From VRUE01 sp045805805 (GTDB taxonomy: Bacteria; Actinomycetota; Thermoleophilia; Solirubrobacterales; 70-9): 64,000 nucleotides of DNA. Positions 34,105 through 43,247 of this stretch are shown here, piece by piece. The number at the start of each line of letters is the position of its first letter. Within the stretch, counting starts at the first letter, position 1. The position numbers and the translations under genes are program-made. The DNA lies in the NCBI GenBank assembly GCA_045805805.1, contig JBJMKO010000026.1, positions 16,025 through 80,024 on the forward strand. Direction: 5' to 3'. The notes under the pieces are model-generated. The model was not told the origin of the DNA. It saw only the letters and a program-made list of their open reading frames with translations, and did not search any database.

Positions 34105-36549
34105 TCAACCAGGCAGCTCCTGCTTCTGGCTGAGCAGTGGCGCAAAGAGGTCGCCGCGGTCCTCGACCCGGCGCAGGACGTCGGCGTGGTCGAAGACGAG
34201 GCGGTCGGGGTCGCCGGCCTCGCATGCCGCCTCGAGCTCGTCCCACTCGAGCGGGGTGGAGACCGTCGGCCGTTCCTTGGCCCGCAGCGAGTAGACGCAG
34301 ACGGTGGTCTTGTGGCGGTCGTTCTGGCTCCAGTCGACCAGCACCTTGCCGGCGCGCTTGGCTTTGGTCATGCGGGAAACGACGCGGTCGCCGAACTTCG
34401 CCTCCAGGGTCTCGGCGACCGCCCTGGCAAAGGGCTTGGTGCGCTCGTAGGTGACATCGGTGTTGAGCGGTGCATAGACCTGGATGCCCTTCGAGCCGGA
34501 GGTCTTCGGGTAGCTGTCGAGGCCGAGCTGCTCGAACATGCCGCGGATCCAGAGCGCCACCTGGGCGCAGTCGAGGACGCCGGCGGGGGCGCCGGGATCG
34601 AGGTCGAAGACGACCGCGGTGGGCCGCTCCATCGCGGCCGCCCGCGAAAGCGAGGTGTGCAGCTCGACATCGGCGAGGTTGGCCGCCCAGACCAGGGTCG
34701 GCAGGTCCTCGACGAGGCAGTAGTCGATCTCCTCGTCGTGGCGCTCGCTCCAGATCCGCGCCGTCCGCACCCAATCGGGGCGGTGCTTGGGGCAGCGCTT
34801 CTCGTAGAAGTACTCGGCCTCGACACCGTCGGGGTAGCGCTTCAGGGTCAGCGGACGGCAGCGCAGGTGCGGCAGCAGAACCTCGGCCATCCGCGCGTAC
34901 CACTCGATCAGCTCCCCCTTGCTGAAGCCGGTCGCCGGGTACAGCACCTTGCCGAGGTTGGAGAGGCTGAGCTCCCGCTCGCCGACGCGGACACGGGCGC
35001 GTTTGCGCCGGGCGGCGACGGCCTCGGCCAACGCCGGCTCGCTCGCCGGCGCAGCGCGCTCGGCCGCGGCTGCCGCATCCGGCTGCTCCAGCCGCACCTC
35101 GCTCGCCGCCTTGTCCTCGCGCAGGCCCTTGAAGGAGCCATGGCGGACCATCCCCTCGGCGGTCATCTCCCGGAACTCGATCTCGGCAACCAGCTCCGGC
35201 TCGACGAAGTTGGCATTGCGGGGGCCGCAGCGACCGGCGAACGGGTTGCCGGCGCGGGCCGGGGGGCGCAGCCGCTCCGCCAGCTCGTCGAGATCGCGCT
35301 CGGAGAAGCCGGTGCCGACCTTGCCGGCGTAGTGAAGCTCGCCCTCGGCATCGAAGGTGCCGAGGAGGATCGCGCCGATGCGACCGCGGCGCCGTCCCTC
35401 GCCCGACACCCAACCGGCGATTACGAACTCCTGGCGGCCGACGTTCTTCACCTTCAGCCAGGCTCCCCCACGCTTGCCGGGGGAGTAACGGCTGTCGAGA
35501 CGCTTGAGGACGATTCCCTCCAGTCCCTGCTCGGCGCTCGCCGCCAGCAGCTCCGCGGCGTGTCCGACCGAGTAGCTCGGCGTCTGCCAGCTCTCCCCCT
35601 GCAGGCCCAGACCCTCGAGCAGCTCGCGGCGGCGCGTGTAGGGCTCGGTCGTGAGGTCGTGACCGTCGAGGTAGAGGAGGTCGAAGAGGACGTAGGTGAC
35701 CGGGTGCGATTTCATCCGCCGCCGCACGACGCTGGCATCGGTTTGGTGGATGCGCTGCTGAAGCCGCTCGAAGCTGGGGCTGCCTTGCTCGTCGAAGGCG
35801 ACCAGCTCGCCGTCGAGGACCGCGTCGCAGGCACCGAGCCGGCGCGAGAGCCGTCGCACCTCCGGGTACTGCGCGGTGACCACGTTGAGGTTGCGAGTCT
35901 GCAGCTCGACTCGTCCTGGTCGGCAGTAGGCGATCGCCCGCACCCCGTCCCACTTCACCTCGGCGGCCCAGCCCTCGTCGCCGGCCGGCAGCGACGCCGG
36001 CTTGGCCAGCATTGGCACCACCGACTCGAGGAATGGGTCGCGCTCCTCCAACGGCGGATCGATGCGATGGATCATCCAGTCCTTCTCGTCCTTGCCGGCG
36101 CGGAAGAGCGCGTAGCGGCCCTTGACCCGCTCGCCCTCGAACCGAACCATCACTTTCTCCGCCTCCCACTTCTCCAGCTCGTAGATACCGCGGTCCCAGA
36201 TCCTCATCGTCCCGGCGCCGTAGGAGCCCTTGGGGATCTCGCCCTCGAACTCGAGGTACTCGAGTGGGTGGTCCTCGGTGTGGACCGCCTTGCGATTCTG
36301 GCTCGGATCGTCGGGGATGCCGTTGGGGATCGCCCAGGAGGCGGCGACGCCGTCGTGCTCGAGCCGCAGGTCCCAGTGCAGGCGGCGGGCGCTGTGCTCC
36401 TGGACGACGAAGCGCGGCGGCGCCTTCTTACGCCGGCGCCGCTTCGGTGCCGGCTCCGGCGTCGCCTCGAAGTCGCGCCTGCGCTCGTACTCGCTCAGCC
36501 CATTGCGCTTCTTGCCGCTTTCTTTCGCCTTTTTCGGTCGCGTAGCCAT
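34105..36549 (-). CDS. ligD: Multifunctional NHEJ DNA ligase LigD (phosphoesterase-ligase-polymerase)
   Basis: 814 residues with domains ordered 3'-phosphoesterase (about 45-165; QEHSARRLHWDLRLEHDG), ATP-dependent ligase (about 170-480; AEVKWDGVRAIAY with adenylated Lys199, then ELVAFDEQG and GAWLKVKN) and primase-like polymerase (about 530-814; VVFDLDPGAPAG with metal-binding Asp residues, SGSKGIQVYAPL). This is a complete LigD with an order different from mycobacterial pol-PE-lig. It repairs double-strand breaks together with Ku; no ku gene is in this window. Starts 17 nt from the divergent phosphoesterase. Confidence 0.95.
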   Translation of the reverse strand: MATRPKKAKESGKKRNGLSEYERRRDFEATPEPAPKRRRRKKAPPRFVVQEHSARRLHWDLRLEHDGVAASWAIPNGIPDDPSQNRKAVHTEDHPLEYLEFEGEIPKGSYGAGTMRIWDRGIYELEKWEAEKVMVRFEGERVKGRYALFRAGKDEKDWMIHRIDPPLEERDPFLESVVPMLAKPASLPAGDEGWAAEVKWDGVRAIAYCRPGRVELQTRNLNVVTAQYPEVRRLSRRLGACDAVLDGELVAFDEQGSPSFERLQQRIHQTDASVVRRRMKSHPVTYVLFDLLYLDGHDLTTEPYTRRRELLEGLGLQGESWQTPSYSVGHAAELLAASAEQGLEGIVLKRLDSRYSPGKRGGAWLKVKNVGRQEFVIAGWVSGEGRRRGRIGAILLGTFDAEGELHYAGKVGTGFSERDLDELAERLRPPARAGNPFAGRCGPRNANFVEPELVAEIEFREMTAEGMVRHGSFKGLREDKAASEVRLEQPDAAAAAERAAPASEPALAEAVAARRKRARVRVGERELSLSNLGKVLYPATGFSKGELIEWYARMAEVLLPHLRCRPLTLKRYPDGVEAEYFYEKRCPKHRPDWVRTARIWSERHDEEIDYCLVEDLPTLVWAANLADVELHTSLSRAAAMERPTAVVFDLDPGAPAGVLDCAQVALWIRGMFEQLGLDSYPKTSGSKGIQVYAPLNTDVTYERTKPFARAVAETLEAKFGDRVVSRMTKAKRAGKVLVDWSQNDRHKTTVCVYSLRAKERPTVSTPLEWDELEAACEAGDPDRLVFDHADVLRRVEDRGDLFAPLLSQKQELPG

Positions 36550-36566
36550 CAGAATCGACTCACAGT

Positions 36567-37046
36567 TTGATTGCCGTCATTGCAGATACCCACATGCCGA
36601 AGGGCAATCGCCGCCTGCCGGAGCGCTGCCTCGAACTGATCGGCGCGGCCGAGGCGACGATCCATGTCGGCGACTTCTGCGCCGCCTCGATGCTGGCGGA
36701 GCTGCGAGCGCTCTGCCCGGCGGTGCTCGCCGTGCACGGCAACGTCGACGAGCCGGTGCTGCGGCGTGAGCTTCCGCAGGAGTTGGAGGTCGAGCTCGGC
36801 GGCCGCGCGCTGGCGCTCGTCCACGATGCGGGCCCGGCCGCGGGCCGCCTCGCCCGCCTGCGCCGCCGCTTCCCCGAGGCCGACGCCGTGATCTTTGGCC
36901 ACAGCCACCTTCCTCTGCACGAGCAGGAGGACGGCTTTCAGATCTTCAATCCCGGCAGCCCTACCGAGCGGCGCCGGGCGCCGCGCGCCTCGATGGGGCT
37001 GCTCAGCTACTCGAGCGGGTTGATTTTCGAGCACGTTTGGCTCTAG
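36567..37046 (+). CDS. YfcE/MJ0936-type metallophosphoesterase
   Basis: 159 residues with the five calcineurin-like motifs: DTH (7-9), HVGDFC, HGNVDEP, VHDAG and GHSHLPLH. Such proteins cleave phosphodiesters with two metal ions. The only usable start is TTG at 36567 (MIAVIADTH), which begins at the first beta strand as in relatives; no ribosome site is evident. Divergent from ligD. Confidence 0.85.
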   Translation: MIAVIADTHMPKGNRRLPERCLELIGAAEATIHVGDFCAASMLAELRALCPAVLAVHGNVDEPVLRRELPQELEVELGGRALALVHDAGPAAGRLARLRRRFPEADAVIFGHSHLPLHEQEDGFQIFNPGSPTERRRAPRASMGLLSYSSGLIFEHVWL

Positions 37047-37098
37047 AGAGCGCTTTCGGCCGCCCTTTTGTGTTCGACTGGGTTTAGGGAGCGAGAGC

Positions 37099-37546
37099 CT
37101 ACTCAGACGGGATCTCTGGGCGTAGCTGGGCAAGGAACTGCCCGAAATCGAAGTACTCGCTCATCTCGGCTATACGCCCGTCCTCATCGAGAGCTATGAA
37201 TAGGCCTCCCCGCAGCTCTAGCCTTCTTCCCGTCCGGCGAAAGTCTCTCGTTGCCCACCACCAAGTCGCCGCTATGCGTTCCTCGCTCAAGGTTCTCAGC
37301 GGCGAGAGTTTGCGTTCCTTCGTCGACCAATAGTCGTTTGCACTCGATCGTGAGATCGGGAAAGGCTGCCAGTTCGGATTCGTAGCGCTCTCGAAGAGCG
37401 CCTACGCCATGCAAGACCTTAATGCTGTCCTGAAAGACCAGGTTTTCGCTGTAGAGGGAGTAGTAACGCTCCATGTCCCGGCGATTCCAGGCGGCGACGT
37501 ATTCCGCGTAGAAGCCCCGTAGCTCGGCGGTGCTCAGAATCCCCAC
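37099..37546 (-). pseudogene. SnoaL-like (NTF2-fold) gene split by a frameshift
   Basis: Two overlapping frames together spell one SnoaL-type domain. The upstream frame (37184-37546) gives the N-terminal two thirds (AELRGFYAEYVAAWNRRDME to AENLERGTHSGDLVVGN), then drifts into a charged, non-family tail. The second frame (stop at 37099) carries the expected C-terminal part (TGRRLELRGGLFIALDEDGR, MSEYFDF). The shift falls near 37225-37250. It is either a decayed gene or a sequencing error; programmed frameshifting is less likely because no slippery run is apparent. Confidence 0.72.
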
Positions 37547-37643
37547 TGCATGATCTTAGAAAACACCTGACTCGGCGACCGCCTGCTTGGGCAGCGAGCC
37601 GTCCAAGCCTTTCGGCACGACCTCCTTCATCAGCCCCGAAATA

Positions 37644-37672
37644 CGAAAGCCCGCTCCCGGAACGGGCTTTCG
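37644..37672 (-). terminator. Terminator of tRNA-Gly
   Basis: Stem CGAAAGCCCG (37644-37653) with CGGGCTTTCG (37663-37672), 9-nt loop, 5 nt beyond the tRNA 3' end. On the minus strand the stem is followed by TATTTC, a modest T-rich tail. Confidence 0.75.
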
Positions 37673-37676
37673 ATCA

Positions 37677-37750
37677 AGCGGCTGATGGGATTCGAACCCA
37701 CGACCTTCTGCATGGCAAGCAGACGCTCTAGCCAGCTGAGCTACAGCCGC
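37677..37750 (-). tRNA. tRNA-Gly (anticodon GCC)
   Basis: 74-nt cloverleaf: acceptor GCGGCTG/CAGCCGC, D-stem GCTC/GAGC, anticodon stem TCTGC/GCAGA with loop TTGCCAT (anticodon GCC), T-arm GTGGG-TTCGAAT-CCCAT. Discriminator T, CCA not encoded. Confidence 0.95.
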
Positions 37751-37760
37751 ACGGGGGCGG

Positions 37761-37766
37761 ATTCTA
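37761..37766 (-). promoter_or_regulatory. Probable -10 element of tRNA-Gly
   Basis: TAGAAT on the minus strand, 10 nt upstream of the mature tRNA 5' end. No convincing -35 hexamer at 16-18 nt. Confidence 0.4.
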
Positions 37767-38000
37767 GCCTTAGTGCGGAGGTCTTGGAGGTGATACCCAA
37801 TATTTGGTAGGGTTGTTCAACCCCCGGCCGGACGGTCGCCGGGTCAGCGAGACAACTGGGGCTCAAGCAGATGAAGCGCATGCCCCGCTTCGTTGCTCGC
37901 GGGTGCTTCGGGGCAAGGCGGTCCCTCCCTCTATCGCCTGGCCCAGGCACCCACCGACACGGCGACCGTCCATCCGGGAGCCAGGCATTCGCTGAGGAGC

Positions 38001-38948
38001 TCACTCCGGCTCGGCGAGCAGGTCCTGAAGGTCGAGCGGCCGCGTGTACATCTCGACCTTCTGGCCGGGCTGGGGCGCGGGCCACTCCTCCTTCGGGCGG
38101 TCCCAGTAGAGCTCGATGCCGTTGCCGTCGGGGTCGCTGAGGTACAGGGCCTCGCTTACCCCGTGGTCCGAGGCTCCCTCTATGCCGACCCCGGCGCTCG
38201 CCAGCCGGCGCAGGGCGTCCGCCAGGGCAGCGCGGCTCGGATAGCGGATCGCGAAGTGGAAAAGGCCCGTCGCCCCCGGTGGAGGCGGCGAGCCGCCCTT
38301 CGAGTGCCAGGTATTGAGCCCGATGTGGTGGTGGTAGCCGCCGGCCGAGACGAAGGCGGCGTCCTCCTCATAGCGCTGCTGCAGCTCGAAGCCGAGCACG
38401 CCGCAGTAGAAATCGAGAGAGCGCTCGAGGTCGGCGACCTTGAGGTGAACGTGGCCGATGTCCACGGCGGGGTCGATCGCGTCGCTTCCGACCTTGACCC
38501 CACTGGAATGTGGTGAAAGTCGGTTGGGCGAGCTCGGCTCCCCATCCAGCACCTCGTTTACGAGGCGGTCGGCCTCGGCGTTGTGCTCGCGGCGGACGTG
38601 GCGGATCGACCAGCGGTCGAAGGCTCCCAGCGCCGCCTTCACCTCGGCGTGGAGCTTGCGCATGTTGGCGTCCTTGACCTTGTACTCGCCCTTGACCTGC
38701 TTGACGATCAGCTCGGAGTCGCCGACCAGCTCCAGCTCCGTGGCGCCCTGTGCAGCCGCCAGCTCGATCCCCAGCAGCAGCGCTTTGTACTCGGCGACGT
38801 TGTTGGTCGCGCGGCCGATCCGCTCGCCGCGCTCCTCCAGCACCTCGCCTCCCGGGCCCTGCACCACGGCCGCGATCGCCGCCGGGCCAGGGTTGCCCCG
38901 GGCGCCGCCGTCGACGTTTACGACCAGCTTCTCGGGCGTCTCAGCCAC
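38001..38948 (-). CDS. RNase HI fused to a VOC (glyoxalase/extradiol dioxygenase-like) domain
   Basis: About 315 residues. Residues 1-130 are an RNase HI of the short bacterial type: VNVDGGARGNPGPAAIAAVV, NNVAEYKALLLGIELA, ELVGDSELIVKQVKGEY and HVRREHNAEADRLVNE supply the Asp/Glu/Asp/His/Asp active site. After a linker (about 135-155), residues 155-315 form a VOC domain (DIGHVHLKVADLERSLDFY, SAGGYHHHIGLNTWHSKG, YLSDPDGNGIELYWDRP) resembling catechol 2,3-dioxygenase CatE, with His and Glu metal ligands. The GTG at 38948 is chosen; a GTG at 39032 would add arginine-rich sequence. The combination has no obvious pathway logic. Confidence 0.85.
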   Translation of the reverse strand: MAETPEKLVVNVDGGARGNPGPAAIAAVVQGPGGEVLEERGERIGRATNNVAEYKALLLGIELAAAQGATELELVGDSELIVKQVKGEYKVKDANMRKLHAEVKAALGAFDRWSIRHVRREHNAEADRLVNEVLDGEPSSPNRLSPHSSGVKVGSDAIDPAVDIGHVHLKVADLERSLDFYCGVLGFELQQRYEEDAAFVSAGGYHHHIGLNTWHSKGGSPPPPGATGLFHFAIRYPSRAALADALRRLASAGVGIEGASDHGVSEALYLSDPDGNGIELYWDRPKEEWPAPQPGQKVEMYTRPLDLQDLLAEPE

Positions 38949-39355
38949 GCGGTTCTTCGTTCGCGGCGACGGCCGCCAAAGACAGCGGAACCAAGCGCAA
39001 GCCGACCGTCCTCGCTCGCCTTCGCGTTCCACTGGCGCGCCGAGCGGTCGAGCTGGTCGACCTCCTCGCCCCTGTTAATCAGGAAGACGGGTCGCAGCTC
39101 GTCGGCGAGGTCGACCCCCCACTGGTACCAGCAGAGCTGCCAGGCAATGGTGATCCGCACCTCCCTGGCCGAGCCCGCCGCGGCTCCAACCGAAGCCCGA
39201 GGCCTGCCCATGCTTCGGGTCAACCCCGCGGCCGTGCGCGCAGCCTCGCTCGCGTTGAAGCGACCGACGGCGCGCTCGAGGTGCCCCCCGGACGGACCGC
39301 GCGCCCTGCCGACGTTGGCGCCCGGGGCCGCAGGGTCACGCTGATAGATACTCAC
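38918..39355 (-). CDS. Conserved-looking protein of unknown function upstream of RNase HI-VOC
   Basis: 145 residues at most. The N-terminal half is Arg/Ala/Gly-rich; the middle (REVRITIAWQLCWYQWGVDL, DELRPVFLINRGEEVDQLD) looks like folded protein and recalls small actinobacterial proteins of unknown role, but I cannot name a family. It overlaps the start of the RNase HI gene by 31 nt. The true start may be internal. Confidence 0.5.
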   Translation of the reverse strand: MSIYQRDPAAPGANVGRARGPSGGHLERAVGRFNASEAARTAAGLTRSMGRPRASVGAAAGSAREVRITIAWQLCWYQWGVDLADELRPVFLINRGEEVDQLDRSARQWNAKASEDGRLALGSAVFGGRRRERRTAWLRRPRSWS

Positions 39356-39385
39356 GCCCAGAAACTTAGTCCACCAGCGCGCACA

Positions 39386-41449
39386 TCACCCCGCCGCGAC
39401 GACCCTCGACGCAAGATGTGCAGGCACCTCTTCGTAGCGGTCGAACTCCACCTCGAAGTCCGCGCGCCCGCCGCTGATCGAGCGCAGGTCCGGGGCGTAC
39501 TCCAGCACCTCGGCCATCGGCACCTCGGCCTTCACCTCGGTCATCGTGTCCTTCGGCTCCATCCCCAGCGGATGGCCGCGACGCGAGTTGAGGTCGCCGA
39601 TCACATCGCCCACGACGTCGCCGGGACAGCTGACGGTGAGCCGCACGATCGGCTCGAGCAGCACGGGGTCGGCGGCTTCCATCGCCTCCTTGAAGGCCAT
39701 CGCGCCGGCGATTTTGAAGGCCATCTCCGAGGAGTCGACGTCGTGGTGCTTGCCGTCTACGAGCCGCACCCGCACCCCCTTGACCGGGTAGCCGGCGACG
39801 GTGCCGTGCGCCATCGCCTCTTCGATGCCCTTCTCCACCGCCGGGATGAAGCTGCCGGGGATCGCGGCGCCCTTGATCTTGTTGACGAAGTCGAGGGCAG
39901 TGCCGTCCCCGGCCGGCTCGATCTCGATCTGGCAGTCGGCAAACTGGCCCCGTCCCCCCGACTGCTTCTTGTAGCGGGCGTGGGCGCTCGCCGGGGCGCG
40001 GATCGACTCCTGGTAAGGGACGCGCGGCGGGTGCAGTTCGATCTCGACCCCGAAGCGCCGCTTCATCCGCGCGACGATCACCTCGACGTGGACCTGGGTG
40101 AGCCCGGCGATGATCTGCTCGCCGGTCTGCGCGTCGCGGTGCACGTCGAGGGTCGGATCCTCCTCGGTGAGGCGGCGAACGGCAGCCGCGGCCTTGTCCT
40201 CGTCGCCCTTCGACCTTGCCTCATAGGCAAAGGCCATCACCGGTGCCGGCAGGTCCAGCGGGGCGAAGGCGATCTCCTCCTGGCCGGCGCAGAGCACGTC
40301 CCCCGCGCGGGTCTCCTTCAGCTTGGCGACGGCACCGATGTCTCCCGCCCCCAGCTCGGCTGCCGGCCTCATCTCCTTGCCGTGCGGCTGGCCCAGCTGG
40401 CCGATCCGCTCTTTCTCCCCCCTGGTGACGTCATGGGCGTGAGTGTCGGAGCGCAGCGTGCCCCGATAGACGCGGAAGAGGTTGATCCGGCCCGCGTAGG
40501 GATCGGCGAGCGTCTTGAAGACGTAGGCGACCAGCGGCCCGTCCTCGTCGGGCTCGATCTCGACCTGTTCGCCACCCGCACCGGTCGCCTCCACGGCGCC
40601 GCGCATCGCCGGCGAAGGCAGGTCCTCGACCAGCGCCTCGAGCAGACGGCCGGTGCCGAGGTTGCGCGTCGCCACGCCGCAGGTGACGGGGAAGAGGCGC
40701 CCGGCCGTCACCCCCCGCTTCAGCGCCCGCACGATCTCGTCGTGATCGATCTCCTCGCCGTCGAGGTAGCGCTCCATCAGCTCGTCGGAGTTCTCCGCAA
40801 CCTCGTCCATCAGCTTCTCGCGGTACTCCTCGACCCGGTCCGCCAGCTCCGCGGGGATCTCGACCTCCTCGGCCGCGCCCGGCCCGACCCCCCCGTAGAC
40901 GAAGGCCCTGCGGTCGATCAGGTCGACGACGCCGCGAACATCCTGCTCGGCGCCGATCGGGATCTCGGTGGCAACCACGTGCGGCCCGAAGGCCGACTTC
41001 AGCGAGTCGAGGACGCGGAAGAAGTCGGCCCGCTCGCGGTCGAGCATGTTGACGAAAACGAGGCGGGCAAGCCCGCCGGCGTCCGCCCGGCGCCAGAGCC
41101 GCTCGGTGTGCACCTCGACCCCCATCACGCCGTTGACGACGACCACGGCCGCGTCGGCGACCCGCAGGGAGGAGATCGCGTCGGCGACGAAGCTCGGCTC
41201 CCCCGGGGTGTCGATCAGGTTGATCTCCCGCTCGGCATGCTCGAAGCAGGCAAGCGCGGCGTCGATCGACATCCCGCGCTCCTGCTCGTCGGGCTCGTGG
41301 TCGGAGACCGTGTTCCCGTCGGCGACCGTGCCCAGACGTCCCACCGCGCCGGCCTCGAACAGCATCGCCTCGTGCAGGCTCGTCTTGCCGCAGCCCCGGT
41401 GCCCGATCAGGGCGACGTTGCGAATCCGGTCTGCGGCCTTGTGAGGCAC
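39386..41449 (-). CDS. Elongation factor G-like GTPase (EF-G2 type)
   Basis: About 687 residues with all five EF-G domains. GTPase motifs: ALIGHRGCGKTSL (P-loop), DTPGEPSF (G3, where EF-G has DTPGHVDF) and NMLDRERADF (NKxD degenerate). Domain IV contains RAPASAHARYKKQSGGRG, the EF-G2 type of sequence. The altered G3 and G4 motifs and the lineage-specific P-loop mark it as the paralogue rather than the housekeeping fusA, which is usually next to rpsG. GTG at 41449 fits the family start; GTG at 41464 is possible. Confidence 0.88.
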   Translation of the reverse strand: MPHKAADRIRNVALIGHRGCGKTSLHEAMLFEAGAVGRLGTVADGNTVSDHEPDEQERGMSIDAALACFEHAEREINLIDTPGEPSFVADAISSLRVADAAVVVVNGVMGVEVHTERLWRRADAGGLARLVFVNMLDRERADFFRVLDSLKSAFGPHVVATEIPIGAEQDVRGVVDLIDRRAFVYGGVGPGAAEEVEIPAELADRVEEYREKLMDEVAENSDELMERYLDGEEIDHDEIVRALKRGVTAGRLFPVTCGVATRNLGTGRLLEALVEDLPSPAMRGAVEATGAGGEQVEIEPDEDGPLVAYVFKTLADPYAGRINLFRVYRGTLRSDTHAHDVTRGEKERIGQLGQPHGKEMRPAAELGAGDIGAVAKLKETRAGDVLCAGQEEIAFAPLDLPAPVMAFAYEARSKGDEDKAAAAVRRLTEEDPTLDVHRDAQTGEQIIAGLTQVHVEVIVARMKRRFGVEIELHPPRVPYQESIRAPASAHARYKKQSGGRGQFADCQIEIEPAGDGTALDFVNKIKGAAIPGSFIPAVEKGIEEAMAHGTVAGYPVKGVRVRLVDGKHHDVDSSEMAFKIAGAMAFKEAMEAADPVLLEPIVRLTVSCPGDVVGDVIGDLNSRRGHPLGMEPKDTMTEVKAEVPMAEVLEYAPDLRSISGGRADFEVEFDRYEEVPAHLASRVVAAG

Positions 41450-41515
41450 GCAATCAAGGTACACCCGGAATCGCTCAACTCAAACTACTCAGGACCTCTC
41501 CGGTCCCCGGGCAGG

Positions 41516-42289
41516 TCAGTCGACCTGGAGGCCGGACTTCAACCGCATCACTGCCTTGGTGTGGAGCTGGGAGACGCGCGACTCGGTGACCCCGAGCACC
41601 TCGCCGATCTCACGCAGGGTGAGGTTCTCGTAGTAGTAGAGGGCGACGACGAGCTGCTCGCGCTCGGGCAGCGAGGAGATCGCCTCGGTGAGCCGGTCCT
41701 TGATCTCACTGGTGGCGAGCGACTCCTGCGGGTCGGCGGCACGCGGGTCCGAGATCGTGTCGAGCAGGGAAACCTGGTCGCCGGAGGAGTCCGAGACGGT
41801 CCAGAGCTCGTCGAGCGCGTAGACGGAGGAGTTGGCGATCTCCAGCAGCGAAGTCTGCAGTTCCTCTTCGCTGACGTCGAGCGCCTTTGCCAGCTCGGCC
41901 TCGCTGGGCGCCCGCTGCAGCTCGTGCTCCAGCTTGGTCTGCGCTGCCTCGATTTCGCGGGCACGCGAGCGCACCGAGCGCGGCACCCAGTCCAGCGAGC
42001 GCAGCTCGTCGATGATCGCGCCGCGGATGCGGGTCATCGCGAAGGTCTCGAACTTGATCCCGCGCTCGGGCTCGAAGCGCTCGATCGCGCCAATCAGGCC
42101 CATCAGGCCGTAGGAGATCAGGTCGGCGTCGTCGACGTGCGAGGGAAGGCCCGCGCCCAGGCGGCCGGCGACGAACTTGACCATCGGCGAGTAGGCGACC
42201 ACCAGCCGCTCGCGCGCGCTGGCATCGCCATCGCCCTTGTAGCGGCGCCAAAGATCGCGCAGCTCAACCTCTTTTACGCCTGTTTCCAT
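41516..42289 (-). CDS. FliA/WhiG-family sigma factor
   Basis: 257 residues: region 2 DADLISYGLMGLIGAIERFE and GIKFETFAMTRIRGAIIDEL, the FliA/WhiG-specific DWVPRSVRSRAREIE, and region 4 LPEREQLVVALYYYENLTL with REIGEVLGVTESRVSQLHT. In actinobacteria this family controls motility or developmental genes. It follows xerC/D by 43 nt. No flagellar gene is in the window. Confidence 0.93.
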   Translation of the reverse strand: METGVKEVELRDLWRRYKGDGDASARERLVVAYSPMVKFVAGRLGAGLPSHVDDADLISYGLMGLIGAIERFEPERGIKFETFAMTRIRGAIIDELRSLDWVPRSVRSRAREIEAAQTKLEHELQRAPSEAELAKALDVSEEELQTSLLEIANSSVYALDELWTVSDSSGDQVSLLDTISDPRAADPQESLATSEIKDRLTEAISSLPEREQLVVALYYYENLTLREIGEVLGVTESRVSQLHTKAVMRLKSGLQVD

Positions 42290-42332
42290 GGCCTTTTTCT
42301 CGATTCTATGGTCGCAGGCAGCTTATTGGGGA

Positions 42333-43214
42333 TCATGCGCGGGGATGGGTGGCAGCGTACGCGTCGCGGAGGCGGGCCGCATCGACGCGAGTGTAGACCT
42401 GGGTGGTCGAGATCGAGGCGTGGCCGAGCAGCTCCTGGATCGTGCGCAGGTCGGCGCCGCCCTCGAGCAGGTGCGTGGCGAAGCTGTGGCGTAGGGAGTG
42501 CGGGGAGACGCCGGCGGCCAGCGCCGCCTCGCGGACCCAGAAGCCGAGGCGGCGGGTGATGTCGGAGTTGGAGAGGCGGCGGCCGCTCTTGGAGAGGAAG
42601 AGCGCTTGCTCGCGCGGATCCCCGGCGAGCGCATGGCGGCCGCGCTCGCAGTAGCGCTGCAATGCTCGCTGGGCGGGCTCCCCGACCGGCAGCATCCGTT
42701 CCTTGGAGCCCTTGCCGAGCACGCGCAGCTGCTCGGTCTCGAAGTCGAGGGCGCCGAGGTCGAGGCTGACGATCTCCTCGCAGCGCAGCCCGCAGGAGTA
42801 GGCCAGCTCCAGCATCGCCCGGTCGCGCAGCTCCAGCGGGGTGCGGGCCGGGATCCCCTCGAGCAGGGCACGGACCTGCTCGGCAGAGAGCACCCGGGGC
42901 AGCTTCTCCTCCCGCTTCGGACTGGAGACGAGGTCGGCGGGGTTTTGCCCCACTCGCTCGGTACGGACGAGGAAGTCGAAGAGCCCGCGAATCGCGGCGA
43001 GCTTGCGGGCGACGGTGGCAGGGGCGGCCCCACCGGAGGAAAGCCCCGCCGCGTAGCGCCGCACGTCGCGGTGGCGAATCTCACCCGGCGCCCTCTCCCC
43101 CGCCCACTCGACGAACTGACCGAGGTCGACGCCATAGGCATGACGGGTCCTCTCGGCCGCGCTTCGACCCTTCAGGTCTCGGTCGTATGCGGCAAGCGCC
43201 TCGTCCCAGGTCAT
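42333..43214 (-). CDS. xerD: Tyrosine recombinase XerC/XerD
   Basis: 293 residues: N-terminal SAM-like domain (TRHAYGVDLGQFVEWAG) and C-terminal catalytic domain with Arg in YSCGLRCEEIVSLDLG, Lys in VLGKGSKERMLPVG, HSLRHSFATHLLEGG (His, Arg), LGHASISTTQVYTR (His, Tyr nucleophile). Length and motifs fit the chromosomal dimer resolvase; whether it is the XerC or the XerD member cannot be decided by eye. Adjacent to the sigma factor, not to an integration module. Confidence 0.88.
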   Translation of the reverse strand: MTWDEALAAYDRDLKGRSAAERTRHAYGVDLGQFVEWAGERAPGEIRHRDVRRYAAGLSSGGAAPATVARKLAAIRGLFDFLVRTERVGQNPADLVSSPKREEKLPRVLSAEQVRALLEGIPARTPLELRDRAMLELAYSCGLRCEEIVSLDLGALDFETEQLRVLGKGSKERMLPVGEPAQRALQRYCERGRHALAGDPREQALFLSKSGRRLSNSDITRRLGFWVREAALAAGVSPHSLRHSFATHLLEGGADLRTIQELLGHASISTTQVYTRVDAARLRDAYAATHPRA

Positions 43215-43247
43215 CTGGTGAAGTTCGCCGCACGGGGACGCGAGCCT

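Noticed and set aside
37795..37810. CCCAATATTTGG-like sequence upstream of tRNA-Gly compared with the palindrome at 11937
   Set aside because: Similarity covers only the central AT-rich bases, and symmetry is imperfect.
38750..42559. A 1269-residue open frame on the plus strand
   Set aside because: It is antisense to the RNase HI-VOC, EF-G2 and sigma factor genes and to the gene at 38918-39355, has the Arg/Gly/Pro/Asp-rich composition of GC-driven shadow frames and no domain.
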